From NCBI GenBank assembly GCA_019914945.1, contig CM034108.1:8132001-8196000 (forward strand): a stretch of 64,000 nucleotides of DNA, in the 5' to 3' direction. The notes beneath the pieces were generated by a model, which was not told where the DNA came from, searched no databases, and saw only the letters and a list, made by a program, of their open reading frames with translations. The translations under genes and the position numbers were made by a program. Below are positions 43,826 through 54,479 of the stretch, in pieces. The DNA comes from Typha latifolia. Its lineage: Eukaryota > Streptophyta > Magnoliopsida > Poales > Typhaceae. The first letter of the stretch is position 1; each line of letters opens with the position of its first letter.

Positions 43826-44446
43826 GATCCAGAACCACGGCGAGTAAATCAAAACCGAATGAGGGATCATCAACCCTTCATGGTGCATCCTCCTCCGATT
43901 GGACAAGGACTTGGACATGATTCGGAACGAGACAACGCCATCCATGAAAAAATCGTGCATCTCGAATTCCCCAAGTTCAAAGGTGGTGATCCGATCGATT
44001 GGTTGTATAGGGTGGAGCAATTCTTCGTATAACAAGGTACAACGGAAGAATACAAGGTGACGCGTGTGAGCTTCCATCTTGAAGATGCTGCGCTTCATTG
44101 GTTTCGAGCAGCCAATGCCAATGAGGCTATCGAAACTTGGGCTAAATTTTGTGTCGACGTCATGCGGCGATTTGGAGCATCGGGGTATGAAGACTTCGAT
44201 GCTCTCCTCTCAAAGACAGTGCAAAAGACCACGGTTGGAGCATATCAAGAAGAATTTGAGAGGATAAGTAGCATCTGTCATCCCCCATTGACGGATCAGC
44301 AACTTCGCAGAACCTTCGTCTCCGGGCTGCGGGAGGACATACAAGCCAATGTGAGGGCATTAAGGCCTAGAATTTTAAAGGAGGACTTCGAAGATGCGGT
44401 GCTTATGGAAGACAAACACAGGGCCATGAAGTTACACCTGAAATAG
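43826..44446 (+). pseudogene. Gy-D gag, 3' part
   Basis: After the insertion the gag core continues: HEKIVHLEFPKFKGGDPIDW, a stop in FFV*QGT at 44030, then ALHWFRAANANEAIETWAKF, RRFGASGYEDFDALLSKTVQ, GAYQEEFERISS and RTFVSGLREDIQANVRALRP. A stop follows at 44444. It matches Gy-F (53277-53699) nearly residue for residue. Confidence 0.88.
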
Positions 44447-44533
44447 AGTTGGACGAGCCAAGGAAGCCGAAATCAAGCTCAACCAACCATAGCAGCAGAA
44501 AATATCACCAGAGTACCGAAAATTACTGCTGCA

Positions 44534-45589
44534 ATGGTACCTCCTCGAGCACCCTTGAAGCCATCCCAAGATGTGAAGTACGCACCTAGAGGTTCGAGAC
44601 GAGCACTCACACCTGCTCAAGTGGAGGAACGAAGAGCCAAAGACCTATGCATTCGTTGTGATGAGAAGTTTGTACCCGAGCATCGCTACACGAAACCAAT
44701 GGGATCGGTGATGCTAATAGATGGATTGGAGGATGTGGAGAATGAGTTTGCAGTTGAAAATGAAGGTGTGGTTGGACATCAAGGAGAAGTAGCTGAGGAG
44801 CAACCCGTGGAGGACATAATAGCAGAAATCTCCCTCCACGCCTATTCAGGGACAGCCGCGCCAAAGACTTTGCAGATGACCGGTGTAGTCAAGAAAACCA
44901 CAGTGAGAATCTTGATCGACACTGGCTCCACCCACAACTTCATTGACAAGAGGCTCCTTAAGAATATTGGGCTCGAGTCGGAACCCACGGAAGGGTTCGA
45001 TGTGACGATTGGAGATGACACCACATTGCGAGCAAATTTTATTTGTGGAGGTGTGGAATTGAAGGTGCAAGGTCAAACTTTCACATTGGATCTATATCTG
45101 TTGGTCTTACGAGGTGCCAACATTATTTTGGGGACTCAATCGCTTCGAAGCTTTGGGCCCGTGACATTTGACTTTACAAACCTCTCAATGACATTTTGGA
45201 GGAATGACCAGAGAGTGTTGCTGGATAGAAATCAACAGCTGATTGAACTTCCAAGCATAGGGGACGCAAGTGAGCTCGTTTCTTTCTCAGACCCACTTTT
45301 CCTTTTTTTCTCAGATCTGCGGAGAGCTAGCGCAGGAGATAGTGAACTGGTCCGACTCATGAAGGAGCTGAGAGAGAACCCATCAAGCCACCCCGAGCAC
45401 GAGGAGCATAACAGGTTTGTACCCGCAGACGAAGAGCTACAGAAACTATTAATGGCACACTTCCATGATACTCCTATAGCAGGCCATGAAGGGGTCTTAT
45501 GTACCTACAAGCTGCTGGCCCAAAACTGTACATGGACAACAATGAAGTCGGACATGAAGAAATATGTGCGTAAATGCCAAATATGCTAA
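44534..45589 (+). CDS. Gy-D zinc knuckle-protease-integrase fusion ORF
   Basis: A 351-codon open frame. Residues 35-50 are a knuckle (CIRCDEKFVPEHRY, last Cys now Tyr). Residues 60-100 are an acidic linker. Residues 115-230 are the aspartic protease with RILIDTGSTHNFIDKRL and later GANIILGTQSLRSFGPV. At about residue 240 (LPSIGDASELVSFSDPLF) the frame jumps to the segment after RNase H and then to the integrase HHCC domain (HEGVLCTYKLL ... CQIC), ending at a stop. RT and RNase H (roughly 1.9 kb in relatives) are missing but the frame is kept. Whether it is expressed cannot be seen. Confidence 0.8.
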   Translation: MVPPRAPLKPSQDVKYAPRGSRRALTPAQVEERRAKDLCIRCDEKFVPEHRYTKPMGSVMLIDGLEDVENEFAVENEGVVGHQGEVAEEQPVEDIIAEISLHAYSGTAAPKTLQMTGVVKKTTVRILIDTGSTHNFIDKRLLKNIGLESEPTEGFDVTIGDDTTLRANFICGGVELKVQGQTFTLDLYLLVLRGANIILGTQSLRSFGPVTFDFTNLSMTFWRNDQRVLLDRNQQLIELPSIGDASELVSFSDPLFLFFSDLRRASAGDSELVRLMKELRENPSSHPEHEEHNRFVPADEELQKLLMAHFHDTPIAGHEGVLCTYKLLAQNCTWTTMKSDMKKYVRKCQIC

Positions 45590-46294
45590 CAAGTCAAATC
45601 GAAGACGCTCAAACCCAGCGAGCTGTTGCAAGCATTGCCTATACCGCAGCATATTTGGGAGGACATCTCTATGGACTTCATCGAAGGGCTGCTGGAGGTC
45701 CGAGGACAATTAGTGGTGTTTGTTGTGGTGGATAGGCTGAGCTAATATGCTCATTTCATAGCATTGTCTCACCCGTTTTTAGCGAAAAAGGTTGCCGAAA
45801 TTTTTGTTCGGGAAGTGGCGTGCTTGCCTGGGATGCCTAGGACGATCGTGTCAGACTGGGATCATATCTTCATTAGCGAGTTTTGGTTATGATGATGTAA
45901 GGGTCGGCAACAACTCCAATTTTGAATAAGGAATCGATCGTCAACGTCTTTGGTTCCCGCCAATCGATCTTCTATAGGAGTAGGAGGTAGCGCTTGTTTT
46001 TATAAAGTCTTTCAAGCGAAGAATTTGATCAAGACGGGATAGTTTTTTCTTTTGATCTTTTTTTTGGCATCTTCAGATTGCAAGGGACTTGAATCAACCT
46101 TAGTTCAGCTTATCACCCCGAGAAGGATGACCAAACCGATGTAGTGAATCGCGGACTGGAGCAATACTTGCGATGCTTTGTGGCAGACCGACCAAAAGAT
46201 TGGGTCAAATTCCTTCCATGGGTCGAGTGGTCATACAATACCTCTCATCACTCTAGCATCAGCATGACCCCCTTTTGAGGCGGTTTGTGGGTGC
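45590..46294 (+). pseudogene. Gy-D integrase core and C-terminal part
   Basis: [26 protein letters not shown], stop, YAHFIALSHP, PRTIVSDWDHIFISEFW (second Asp), then about 180 bp of unrelated sequence (45890-46068), then RLQGT and SSAYHPEKDDQTDVVNRGLE with the catalytic Glu position, ending at SISMTPFEAVCG. A TK1 LTR starts at 46295. Confidence 0.82.
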
Positions 46295-46684
46295 TGTAAC
46301 AACCCAAACCTAGAAAAAAAAAATTGGGCACGACGTGGCTGTCCACACTATGGCCAGCCTCGTGCCGATGCAAGCTGCTCATGCAGCTTGCGTGGTGGGG
46401 GTGCCACGAGCCCACTGCTGCCGCCGCAACCAACGAGCTGCGGCCAGCTGGCCACGGCGGGTCCCGCCCCCGGCGCTGCCGCAACCTCTGCTCCACCGCC
46501 TTCTCTCTCTTTCTTTAAATCTCTCTCTCTTTCTCTATCTCTCTCTCGGTCACTCTCTCACTCTATTCTCTCTCTACTCTCTCTCGCACTCTTTCCTCTC
46601 CTCGTTGCCGATGTCAGCCTGCCGCCACCTTCCCGAAGCCGCCGCCGCTGGTGAGATCCCTCATTCCCCCTTTCTTTCCTTTTC

Positions 46685-46718
<34 letters not shown>

Positions 46719-47235
46719 CCTAGCTCGGGCTCGTCGGAGCTGAGCCGCCGGCGAGAGGTCGGCTGCTTGCTAGCCAACAGTGGCCGGTGCCCTCCGCGCT
46801 GGCACGGGTTCGCAACCTCCTCCCTCACCTTCTCTCCTTCTTCTCTTCCTCTTCTCCTCTTCTTCTTCTTCTTCTTCTTCTTCTTCTTCTTCTTCTTGTT
46901 TCTTTCTTTCTTTCTTTTTCTCCTTCTTCCTCAACTCCTTCTCCTTCTTTCTGCATAGTGCTGTGCTTGGCCCAACACTGTAGCAGGCAATGCTGGGCCG
47001 AGCCAAGCACTGATGGCAGATTTAATTAATTAATTAATTAATTACTTTACTTATGTTATTTCTTTAGGTATTTTTCTTCTTAATTAATGCAAATGGAGTA
47101 TTTAGACATTAACTATTTTAATAATATTATATATTCTTCAATATAATTTTATTAATGATAATTTTTATAATTAATGATTAATTAGGTATAAATATAGGTA
47201 ATACTTATATTTATTTATTTATTTATTTATATGTC
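46295..47235 (+). mobile_element. TK1 LTR 5' fragment
   Basis: TGTAACAACCC at 46295 starts a sense TK1 LTR inserted into the Gy-D integrase. About 940 bp remain, with CT-rich tracts at 46505-46720, CTT repeats at 46850-46930 and TAAT repeats at 47023-47042. At about 47235 it joins antisense TK sequence of the surrounding LTR. Its 3' end and TSD partner are lost. The 207-codon plus frame here is low complexity, not a gene. Confidence 0.72.
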
Positions 47236-49444
47236 TATTAATCTACATATGATGCATACCAATCATGATCATGCTATTATACCAAATGCAACCATATATA
47301 ATGTATATTGACCACTCGATAGTCCGTTAATCAGATGATAATGAGCTCATATGCATTTCTCAATATCTCAGTCATCAATGTCAGCTCTATATGTCATTAT
47401 CATACTAGACCACTGTGCACAGTTAACAACCGGTACCCAGTCTTCACATCATGCCGGAAGGATCAGAGCATACTCTGCCACCTGCAAAGAGTATCTCAAA
47501 TATAACCATACCCTACCATTCGCTAGACTATCAACATCCATCCAGATCGGGCACCATTCTAGCTGATAGAAACCTCGTGAGGATAATTCGCCACATAAGC
47601 CCTGGCAAACAGCATGTGTCCGAATATCTGCTGTGCACACAGACTAACGACCTCGGACATAAGGCCAACAGGATTGCGACTATGTCAAGCGATCAATCAT
47701 CCACCAAGCGCGTCCTAACCCTCGCGCCCACTTGGGTATCCTCACACTTTCTATCAACTATTATATTAATCATATTTCATGCTTTTCATCTAAATGACAA
47801 ATCATATGCATATATCCAGTACGATAACAAGTCAATGCGTAACAATAATTTAGGTGGAATAGAAATTAAGAGAAAAATGATGCAATGTAGTCTCCAATCA
47901 TGTATCTAACACATGCATACTGCTACTAGTTTATCATATGTACACTCATGATAGAAATCATCTCGACATAAAACCATAACAGTACAGTTAGCTCCAATCA
48001 TCTCTATATATCACTAAATCAGTCTAATTATATACATAGTAAAATATGCTCGACTTAAATCATCTTTAGATAAAGTCATATAATCATGCTGGAGGCCAAA
48101 ACATGCATATAAATAATTATATAATATATCCTAATTTGAGAAAGGCGTCTAAGGGATAAGACTACTCACAATCTAATCAGAAGACACAAACCACGTATCT
48201 CTCACATCCGTCAATCAAACGTCAACTCATCGACAGGGACCACGGGGTCTCACATAAGTGGGGTTCGGGATCTGAAAATATTTAAGTAGCAAGAAGTTAG
48301 CGGTTCATCTAACTAAAATCCGTTCATGTAAAATATGATGATTTATTAGGTTTTGGAATTTCTATTATCTTTACAAGTAGCTAGATTTTTAATTATAAAT
48401 AAAAATATAATATATAGATAAAAATCTAATTATAATTAAATTGTGGTTCTCACTCTATCTTGATTCATTAGGGACTATGTAGTCATTACCTTATAAAATA
48501 ATAAATAAATAAGCCTATATTTTATTTGTTACAAAATAATAATATATAATAAATTATTAGAATTACTTAAAATGTATCTCATAAGAATATTAGTATATAA
48601 ATCTAATAATTATAATTTAGAAATCTATCTATTAATCTAATAGAGATATAAATAAATAATAAATATAAGTTTACCTATATTTATACCTAATTAATCACTA
48701 ATTATACATATTATAATTACTAATAATTATATTGAAGAATATATATATTACTATTAAAATAATTAATATCTAAATAATCTATTTGCATTAATTAAGGAAA
48801 CAATACCTAAATAAATAACATAAATAAAATAAAATAGAATAAATAAAATAAATAAATAAAACACTGGTGGTGCCACTAATACTAGGCTCGGCCCAGCATT
48901 GCCTACTAGAGTGCTGTGTAGAAAGAGAAGGAGAAGAAGCTGAGGAAGAGGAAGATGAAAGAAGAAAGAAGAAAGAAGAAAGAAGAAAGAAGAAAGGGAA
49001 GGAGGAGGAAGGAGGGAGCGGACCCGGGTCGGCAAGGACGGTGCCGGCCACTGCTGGCCAGCCTCTCGCTGGCGGCTCGGCTCTGGTAAACCGGAGCTAA
49101 GGAGGAAGAAAGAGAGAGAGAGAAAAGAAGAGAGAAGAAGAGAGAGAAGGAGAGAGAGCTCACCGACATTAGTGGCAGCGGCGACGGTAGTAGAGAGAGA
49201 GAGAGAGAGGAGATTGAGAGAGAGATTGAGAGAGAGACATGATAGAAATAAAAGAGAGAGAGGCGGTGGGGAGGGAGGCCGTGGCGGCGGCGAAGCCCAT
49301 CGTGCTAGCTGGCCCGGCCAGGTTGGCCGGGCCGACAGTTGGGGCACGTGGTGCCCTCCCCTCCTACCACTACATGGCACGAGGCCGACCACAGTCGTAC
49401 CATGCAATAATAATTTTTTTTTAAAGATATGTTGTTATAGTCGA

Positions 49445-49929
49445 GATCCCAAAGAAAAGGGAGGACTCGATAGACAAGAGAGATTAGAAGTTAGTAGAGA
49501 CCTTGCCAATGGTAGAGGTGGTAGGTTGGTGAAGAGGGAGGAGGGAGATTACGGTAGAGAGAAGATAGAGAGGGAAGAAACCAATATTCCAATAGCATAA
49601 TGATTTTGGATGTCATCCACACCCTTATAGAGGCTAGCCAACAAACCAGAATAATAATTATTAATCCTAATTCCAATGGACTCCCACCGATCGCATTCAA
49701 ACGCACTCGATCTTGTTCGAACGCACAAAAGGCGTTCCTTTTCGATGCGAACCTAATGCAGACATTCGAACGCGCATTTCGCGTTCTCTATTTTTGCGAA
49801 CCTAATATTGGCATTCACAAAGGCGTTCGAATGTGACCCCTTCAGTGTTCGAACTCGACCTACAGGTAATTTATTTTAATAAAAATAAATAACTAATGTA
49901 ATAAGAAAAGACTCTAACAAGGTGTATCA
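49445..49929 (-). repeat. Gy-A 5' LTR, outer part
   Basis: Continues the LTR from 38948. It matches 29667-29962 and extends past the truncation point, with GTTCGAACGC-type motifs at 49690-49860 and the TGATACACC terminus (minus strand) at 49929. Confidence 0.82.
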
Positions 49930-50617
49930 TACCATTTTTGGAAGATGAAATGAAAATTCATATGTCTACAAATTACCGTCAAATCGTCCACTCTCTGAGG
50001 AAATTAGCATTTTTGTTTTCTTCTATGGCTATTATTCTCACTTGAAATTTCCACAAAGCGAATGAAGAATTTTTCTCATGACCTTACTTTTGAGATTCTT
50101 TTCGCTAAGTTTGAAGCTTGAGTTAGCAATATTGCTCAACTTGGCATATAATTCGTTGAAGGTCTTTCAGTTATCTATCCTAAAAGTCATAAAAGAAACA
50201 ATAAGCCTTTGAAGTTTAAAAGTTTTACTTTATGCGTACTTTCATAAGTAATCTCAAGTATGTCCTATGTTTCTTTTGCTTTCTCGTAGGTATTAATGTG
50301 TCTATACTCATCCTAAGAGATGCCACTAAAGATGGCATTGATTGTTTTTGTATTCCAACTAATGTCATCATAATCGGTCTTATCTCACTTGTCAAAGGGC
50401 TTTAATATTGTGTTTTATCTTAATTTTTCGGTAAGAGAAGAATACCCATATACCATTGATTGAAATCCATACATGTTTGCCAATTGACTTTAAGAAAGCC
50501 CTTTTTCCATATTTCGAATAAGGATAGATGATCCATCTAGAAGAAGAGGTATAATAGTATACTGACATTACATAAGCAAATCCATATCACAAAGATCTCT
50601 TTGAGATAAGAGTAACC
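49930..50617 (-). pseudogene. Copia-4 gag N-terminal half
   Basis: Decayed UBN2-type Copia gag on the minus strand: MMTLVGIQKQSMPSLVASLR (about 50375-50320), MSIDTLIPTRK, then traces of SLMKVRIK-like and TSKAYCFF. Stops interrupt every frame. It continues beyond Gy-A at 29364. Confidence 0.55.
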
Positions 50618-50630
50618 CACTCTAATACCA
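50618..50630 (-). promoter_or_regulatory. Copia-4 primer-binding site
   Basis: The minus strand reads TGGTATTAGAGTG, two mismatches to the Met-tRNA complement, 9 bp from the LTR edge. Confidence 0.65.
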
Positions 50631-50639
50631 ATTAAAATT

Positions 50640-51463
50640 TGTGGGGAGATAGATCTCCTAGATTGACTAGGTTTAGATAGATTAGAAATAAAAATCCCAA
50701 GTCAAAGATAAAAATCAAATCTGAAATTTAGGAAGAACGAGTCCTACTAGTTTAGAAAACCAAATAAGAATCAAACTTTAAAAATCCAAAACCAAATAGG
50801 AAATCTAAATCCTATGCTAATAATGAAAACTAAGCTCAAGTTGATGTACAAAAATCTAAATACGAGTAGAAAACATAAAGCTGAATACAAATAGGAAAAA
50901 TAATCATGTAACACAACAAGACATCTGCTTTAACATAGAAAACCTTTATTGCATAGAGAAAAAAAACTCACGCACCATTCCAAAGCCGATTGATCTTATT
51001 CACCAGGTGATATAACCAAGACTTGCTTACAAATCTATTGAGATAAAATCAATTTGCAAGCACAAGTGTGTCGATGGTGTTTGATTGTTGACAAATGTTT
51101 CATCTCTTTCCTATGCTACTGGATCATACTGAACTATAGCTCAAGCAATCGGACATGTGTAGAAAACTCCACAAGAGATTTAGAAAACTCTTCTAAGATG
51201 AGGGCAGACTTCCTAAAGTTCTTCATCCAATCGGTGATTCAAACTCTGACACAATGCTCCTTAAATATAGGTTAGGAGCATCTAAGATTACTACAAGGAC
51301 AAGCCATTAGAGGAATATTCAAAACCATTTTTAATTATGAACTTTCCATTGTCGTCCTAGGCATGCCACGTGGATGCCACTTAGTTTTCTTAAATGATGT
51401 GTTCCGGCCATCCGGACATCCCCGATCTCGTCTTAAACTTTGTTTTCTTAGTTCAATTCTACA
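50640..51463 (-). repeat. Copia-4 5' LTR
   Basis: 824 bp. On the minus strand it starts TGTAGAATTG (51463) and ends CCCCACA (50640), with the primer site directly after. The partner LTR is not in the window or is not recognisable. Confidence 0.68.
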
Positions 51464-51709
51464 CTAATTGACTTGAAATCTCTGTACATTCTGACCTTTC
51501 ATAAGTTGTCACTTAACCATACACTTCAATATAATTTGTACACCTCAACTAAATACGATTTTGTTCACGAATTTGCCATTATAAAAATATCGTCATTACA
51601 AAAATATCACCCTTACAGACCATATCGAGTTGGTCATACGAGAGAAGATTTAAGAACGAAGATTGCCATCTCCCCTTTTGTGATGCATTGGCAATTCTAG
51701 GAAATGTGC
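51464..51709. other. Spacer, nothing recognised
   Basis: AT-rich 246 bp between the Copia-4 LTR and Gy-F. No coding or repeat signal seen. Confidence 0.5.
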
Positions 51710-52605
51710 TGATACGATTCGGGCTTCATTGATGTCGTCTCGAGCATAGATACACTTTAGGGGTGTCTTTTATTTTTGTTTTAGTGTTTAATTCATAGAA
51801 AAATAAGTTTCTGTATGTCATGTTCGAATGTGGGTTGAGTGCGTTCGAACGCGTTTGCGAACGCCTGCATCAGGTTCGCAAATACAAAGAATGCAAAATG
51901 TGCGTTCGAATGAGCTTGCGAACACCTCCATCATGTTCGTACACATAGAGAATGCAGAATGTGCGATCGAACATGATCGGGCGCATTCGAATGCGATAAG
52001 TGAAAATCTACTATTTTAGGGTTAATAATAGCTATTTTTGAATTGTTTAGTTAACCTCTAAAGGTGTGGATGGCAACCATGGAATCATTATTGAATGAAT
52101 TGAGTTTTACCCTAGCCTCCATCTTCTTCTCTCTTGTTCTCTCGTTCCCCTGCGTCGCCGCTTCTAGAGCCTCCTTTGACCGGCCAATCACCCTAGTCCC
52201 TTAGGGGTGGCCCACTCCTCCTCCTTTCAATCGATCTATCACCTTGCCCTAACCCCTTCCATCATCTATAACCCTTCCACCACCACTTACTCACCGGTGC
52301 CACCCCATAATTGCCGGTCCACCACCATCCACCATCATCTAGGATCTCGTGCCTCTATCCACGGATCCATAGACGAACTCCCTAATGTTTGTCTACTTCT
52401 CAGATGATATCTCGAGATCCCACTATCAGATTTCCCTGAAATAGATTTGTTTGAAAGCTCTTTTCCAGAGCTACAACATATCAAAATTTCATGTCAATCC
52501 GACGACTACATCGTTCGGGATCCTTTTCCAAAATTTCATGTCAGATCTTGTCTAGATCTGAAAAATGGGATAGATTGAACCTTAGCACAAGGGGAGATCG
52601 TATCA
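51710..52605 (+). repeat. Gy-F 5' LTR
   Basis: TGATACGATTC to GATCGTATCA, followed by a weak primer site (TGTTATTAGAGCC at 52608). GTTCGAACGC-type motifs are at 51822-52000, then TTTTAGGGTTAATAAT and a decayed TATA region near 52057. Confidence 0.88.
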
Positions 52606-52648
52606 AGTGTTATTAGAGCCACCGTTTCTCAGACACACACTTCCTTTG

Positions 52649-53699
52649 ATGGCAGCTAGAGCCATGGCTGCACGGCGAGATGAGGAAGACGAGATTTTCC
52701 CATATAGGAGGGGGAAATGGTTGCGGAAACTTCCACCCCGGGAACCGCCCGACCAAATCTGAAAACGGAAGAGCCTAGCATTCAAGCCATGATTGGATCT
52801 CTTTCCAAACAAATGACCATCAGTAATCAGATGATGATGGAGATGATGCGGGAATTATGGGCGGCAAGGGAAGCCATGGCGAACGGAAATGCACCATCGA
52901 CCCCACGACGTGAGTCCACCCCCATGAACCCGCCGCCACCGGTTCAGAATTTGCACCCACAAAAGCCTCGACCGCCACCACCGGTTCAGAATTTGCACCC
53001 ACAAAAGCCTCGACCGCCACCACCCTATGGGCAGAGACAAGCAAGAATGGTTCCACAAGGCCTAGTTGCCGGTGAGCCCATCCGATGAGCGAACCACTAT
53101 GGAGATCGTCTTGGAGATCTAGATCTGTGGGCAGGGTAATACGAACCGAAACCATTCATGGTGCATCCTCCTCCAATTAGACAAGGACTGGGATATGATC
53201 CGGATCGAGACAACGGTATTCGTGGGCAAATCATGCGTCTTGAATTTCCCAAGTTCAAAAGTGGTGATCTGATTGATTGGTTGTATGGGCGGAACAATTC
53301 TTTGTGTACCAGGGTACAATGAAAGAATATAAGGTGACACTTGCGAGCTTCCACTATGAACATACGACGCTTCATTGGTTTCGAGCAGCTAATGCCCATG
53401 AGATGATTAAAACTTGGGCGGACTTTTGCGCCGATATCATTCGGCGATTTGGAGCATCGGGGTATGAAGACTTCGATGCTCTCCTCTCAAACACGGTGCA
53501 AAGGACCACGGTTGGGGCATACCAAGAAGAATTTGAGAGGATAAGTAGCCAATGCCAACCTCCATGGACGGATCAACAACTTCGCAGCACCTTCATCTCC
53601 AGGCTGCGGGGAGACATACAAGTTGACGTGAGAGCTTTAAGGTCTGGAACCATACAGGAGGCCTTCGAAGATGTAGTACTCGTGGAAGACAAACATTGA
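52649..53699 (+). pseudogene. Gy-F gag
   Basis: The family N-terminus AARRDEEDEIF begins near 52667; a frameshift at about 52705 leads to the frame 52717-53088 (ETSTPGTARPN, MMEMMRELWAAREAMANGN). A 14-residue Pro-rich unit (PPPVQNLHPQKPRP) is repeated in tandem at about 52935-53020. The capsid core follows in 53277-53699 (LHWFRAANAHEMIKTWADF, RRFGASGYEDFDALLSNTVQ, GAYQEEFERISS), ending at a stop 53697-53699. Confidence 0.85.
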
Positions 53700-53878
53700 G
53701 CCATGAAGTTACACCTCATATAGAACTAGACGAGCCAAGGAAGCCACAATCTAGCTCAACCAACCATAACGACAAGAAATGTTAATGACGTACTAAGAAC
53801 TGCTGCTGCAATAGTGCATCCTCGAGCACCCCTGGAGCCCTCTCAAGATGTGAAGTACGCATCTAGAGGTTTGGGATG

Positions 53879-54470
53879 AGCACTCACAACTACTCAAGTG
53901 GAGGAACGAAGAGCCAAAGGCCTATGCTTTCGTTGTGATAAGAAGTTTGTACCCGGACATCGCTGTGCTAAACCGATGGGATCGGTGATGCTAATAGATA
54001 GATTGGAGGACGTAGAGGATGAGAGTGCAGCTGAAGATTAAGGTGTGGTTGTACAGCACGGGGGAGTAACTAAGGAGCAACCCCGTGGAGTTCATGATAG
54101 CCGAAATCTCCCACCACGCCTATTCAGGGACAGCCGCACCAAAGACTTTGCGGGTGAATGGTATCGACACCGAGTCCACCCACAACTTCATTGACAAGAG
54201 GCTACGTAGAAGATTGGGCTCGAGTCGGAACCCACAGACGGGTTTGATGTGATGATTGGAGATGGCACCACATTGTGGGCATATTTCATTTGTAGAGGTG
54301 TGAAATTGAAGGTGCAAGGCCAAACTTTCACATTGGATCTTTATTCGTTAGCCTTGCAAGGTGCCGACATTGTCTTGGGGACCTAAAGGCTTCAAAGCTT
54401 GTAGCCCGTAACATTTGATTTTTCAAACCTCACACTTACATTTCGAAGGAATGGTCGAAGAGTGCTGCTG
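53879..54470 (+). pseudogene. Gy-F zinc knuckle and protease
   Basis: VEERRAKGLCFRCDKKFVPG and HRC (about 53898-53965) form a complete CCHC knuckle, unlike the mutated ones in Gy-A and Gy-D. The acidic linker ends in a stop at 54039. The protease is damaged: the active-site D-T-G equivalent reads as IDTESTHNF in a region with a roughly 25-bp deletion near 54160, and a stop lies at 54384. Confidence 0.7.
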
Positions 54471-54479
54471 GATGGAAAC

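Larger units (their letters stand above)
39415..46294 (+). mobile_element. Gy-D: sense Gypsy element lacking RT, 3'-truncated
   Basis: 5' LTR 39415-40219, primer site 40223-40235, gag (40245-40682 and 43826-44446), and a frame joining zinc knuckle, protease and integrase (44534-45589). Integrase continues to 46294, where a TK1 fragment cuts it. RT and RNase H are absent. No 3' LTR remains. The gag is split by the composite LTR 40683-43820. Sequence and LTR type make it a sister of Gy-B and Gy-F. Confidence 0.85.
38949..49439 (-). mobile_element. TK2 LTR insertion in Gy-A, itself disrupted, TSD GTCGA
   Basis: The left part (38949-39414) is an antisense TK2 LTR 3' end, aligning with 57829-58310. 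The right part (about 47236-49439) continues the LTR toward its 5' end and finishes GTTGTTATA. A perfect TSD GTCGA brackets the whole. In between lie Gy-D and further insertions. About 300 bp of LTR expected between the two parts (equivalent to 58310-58605) is missing. It contains (GA)n-rich sequence at 49090-49260 and TGGGC motifs at 48882. Open frames here are low complexity. Confidence 0.78.
29365..49929 (-). mobile_element. Gy-A: antisense Ty3/Gypsy (chromovirus-like), nested
   Basis: Full gag-pol order is recognisable from right to left on the minus strand: 5' LTR (38604-38948 plus 49445-49929), primer site 38591-38602, gag, CCHC, protease, RT, RNase H, then (after Gy-B) integrase, and a truncated 3' LTR (29365-29962). 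LTR termini on the minus strand are TGATACACC and CCTATCA. A 10.5-kb insertion with TSD GTCGA splits the 5' LTR. No clear TSD flanks Gy-A itself (CAAAT against TACCA). It seems to have entered antisense Copia-4, whose gag continues on both sides. Confidence 0.82.
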
